Shown here in pieces: positions 5,387-6,120 of a stretch of 6,120 bases of DNA. The stretch is from NCBI GenBank assembly GCA_003648225.1, contig QMOL01000191.1, positions 1 to 6,120 on the forward strand, read 5' to 3'. A model generated the notes under the pieces. It saw only the letters and a program-made list of their open reading frames with translations, was not told the DNA's origin and did no database searches. Within the stretch, counting starts at the first letter, position 1, and every line of letters begins with the position of its first letter. The position numbers and the translations under genes were made by a program. The stretch comes from Chlamydiota bacterium. GTDB taxonomy: Bacteria; Auribacterota; UBA3054; B51-G9.

Positions 5387-5608
5387 TTTCAGTAATTAGT
5401 CGTCCCTTAAAAAGTCAAATTCAAGTTGATTAGTGCCTGACTAAAAAAACCGTTTTTCATATTTATGTTAAACTCCCCGTAAACAATACCTTAAACACGT
5501 AATGTCTTTTCAAATTAAGACAAAAATGTATAAAAACAATGAGTATAAGTTTTAATAAAATTTCCCAAACATAAATTTCCCGAAACATTTTAAGTTTATC
5601 ATATATTC

Positions 5609-5647
5609 AAAAAAAATGCAATGCGCCGAAGATTCCCAATTCCGGCG
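5609..5647 (-). terminator. Possible intrinsic terminator on the minus strand
   Basis: Read on the minus strand, CGCCG and CGGCG form a 5-bp GC stem (extendable by G-T and A-T pairs), followed 7 nt later by eight T. The loop is large and the T-tract displaced, so this is a weak candidate. If real, it would end a transcript entering from beyond base 6120 and insulate the DUF1566 array. Confidence 0.3.
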
Positions 5648-5930
5648 ACTAAAATTATAAAAGTTAAAAAAAGAGATTTAAAAGCTCATTTTTTCATTTT
5701 TTATTGCCGCATTTTCCTGTTTTTTCGTTTTTTCATTTGAATTTGTTTGTTTTTCTGTTTTGAGAATTATTTTAAACATACCCTCCCGCTATCGAAAAGT
5801 TTCCCTTGCCGATTAACTTTTTAATCTTTTATCTCTGACTTTTTTAATTTTTTCTATAATCATCATTATTTTTTTGCCTGTTTTTTTCATGTACGTTGAT
5901 AACGACAATTTTACTTCGCGACCATGCTGA

Positions 5931-6014
5931 TGGAAATAGGGTGGAAATAGAGGTGGAAATAGGGTGGAAATAGGGTGGAAATAGGGTAGGGTGGAAATAG
6001 GGTTGGAAATAGGG
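5931..6014. repeat. Tandem array of 11-bp units (TGGAAATAGGG)
   Basis: Seven copies start at 5931, 5942, 5954, 5965, 5976, 5992 and 6004. Spacings are 11 or 12 bp except one of 16 bp, where TAGGG is duplicated. The array is purine-rich on the plus strand and is followed by the small inverted repeat GGGTCGTACCC (6012-6022). Function is not evident. Confidence 0.85.
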
Positions 6015-6120
6015 TCGTACCCGATTATATTGAGCTAAATATCGTTAAATAGAATGTTTATTTTAATTTTTATTTAAAAATATACTGTTAAAACGCTATT
6101 TTTACTATGAAAATAGACGT

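Larger units (their letters stand above)
5374..6120. other. 747-bp non-coding, T-rich region
   Basis: No gene is supported on either strand. Long pyrimidine-rich plus-strand stretches (for example ~5690-5760 and ~5820-5890) are low complexity. It also holds a possible terminator-like hairpin (5609-5647) and an 11-bp tandem array (5931-6014). The invariant variable-region 3' end (ACGGACAGGCCAAAC on the plus strand) does not recur here, so the expected DGR template is not in this stretch. Confidence 0.7.

Noticed and set aside
5400..5440. Sigma-70 promoter for paralogue D (TTGAAT with ACTAAT)
   Set aside because: The -10 match is only four of six and the alternative TTGACT has a spacing of about 15 nt. 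In DNA this AT-rich such matches are expected by chance.
6107..6120. ATG near the right edge that could open a plus-strand gene (MKID...)
   Set aside because: Only four codons are visible and there is no Shine-Dalgarno sequence before it, so it cannot be supported.
5374..6120. DGR template repeat or reverse transcriptase within the window
   Set aside because: The invariant variable-region end occurs only in the four genes, and no frame in this region is long enough for a reverse transcriptase.

Overview
The window reads as accessory DNA from an AT-rich bacterium. All five genes lie on the minus strand and encode exported proteins: each starts with a signal peptide, and four of the five have a clear Shine-Dalgarno sequence. 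The mix of RCC1-like repeats of about 38 residues, DNRLRE-type and Ig-like modules, and DUF1566 (Lcl C-terminal) proteins resembles surface-protein repertoires of PVC-group bacteria (Lentisphaerota/Kiritimatiellota) or Omnitrophota. That placement is a weak inference, because the window holds no phylogenetic marker.

Layout in transcription order, from high to low coordinates. Positions 5374-6120 hold no supportable gene; the stretch is T-rich, with a tandem array of 11-bp units (5931-6014) and a possible terminator-like hairpin. Four tandem DUF1566 paralogues follow, called D (4684-5373), C (3757-4449), B (3000-3656) and A (2279-2839). They are separated by gaps of 100-234 bp, three of which contain degenerate 7-bp tandem repeats. 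Last is a large secreted protein, 5'-complete and running off the window at base 1 (1-2148). It has a DNRLRE-like domain, an Ig-like domain, seven 38-residue RCC1 repeats and at least two more Ig-like domains.

The most notable signal is in the last ~40 codons of the four DUF1566 genes. Just before the shared C-terminal VWPVR motif, the paralogues become nearly unrelated in protein sequence. Yet their third codon positions stay almost constant, mostly C, and the differences fall at first and second positions. C and D are 92/114 identical in the stretch before this segment and share only about 6 of 30 residues inside it. This pattern, on a C-type-lectin-like fold with an invariant 3' end, is what a diversity-generating retroelement (DGR) leaves behind: adenine-directed mutagenesis of AAC-type template codons. 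I therefore read the array as four variable regions of one DGR acting in trans. Neither the reverse transcriptase nor the template repeat is in the window, so this remains an inference.

B, C and D also carry, just after the signal peptide, a motif like the repeat found in phage tail-fibre shafts. They look like displayed binding proteins with a short stem and a hypervariable lectin-like head. The RCC1 protein next door is another repeat-built exported protein, possibly for adhesion, but nothing in the sequence links it mechanistically to the DUF1566 array.
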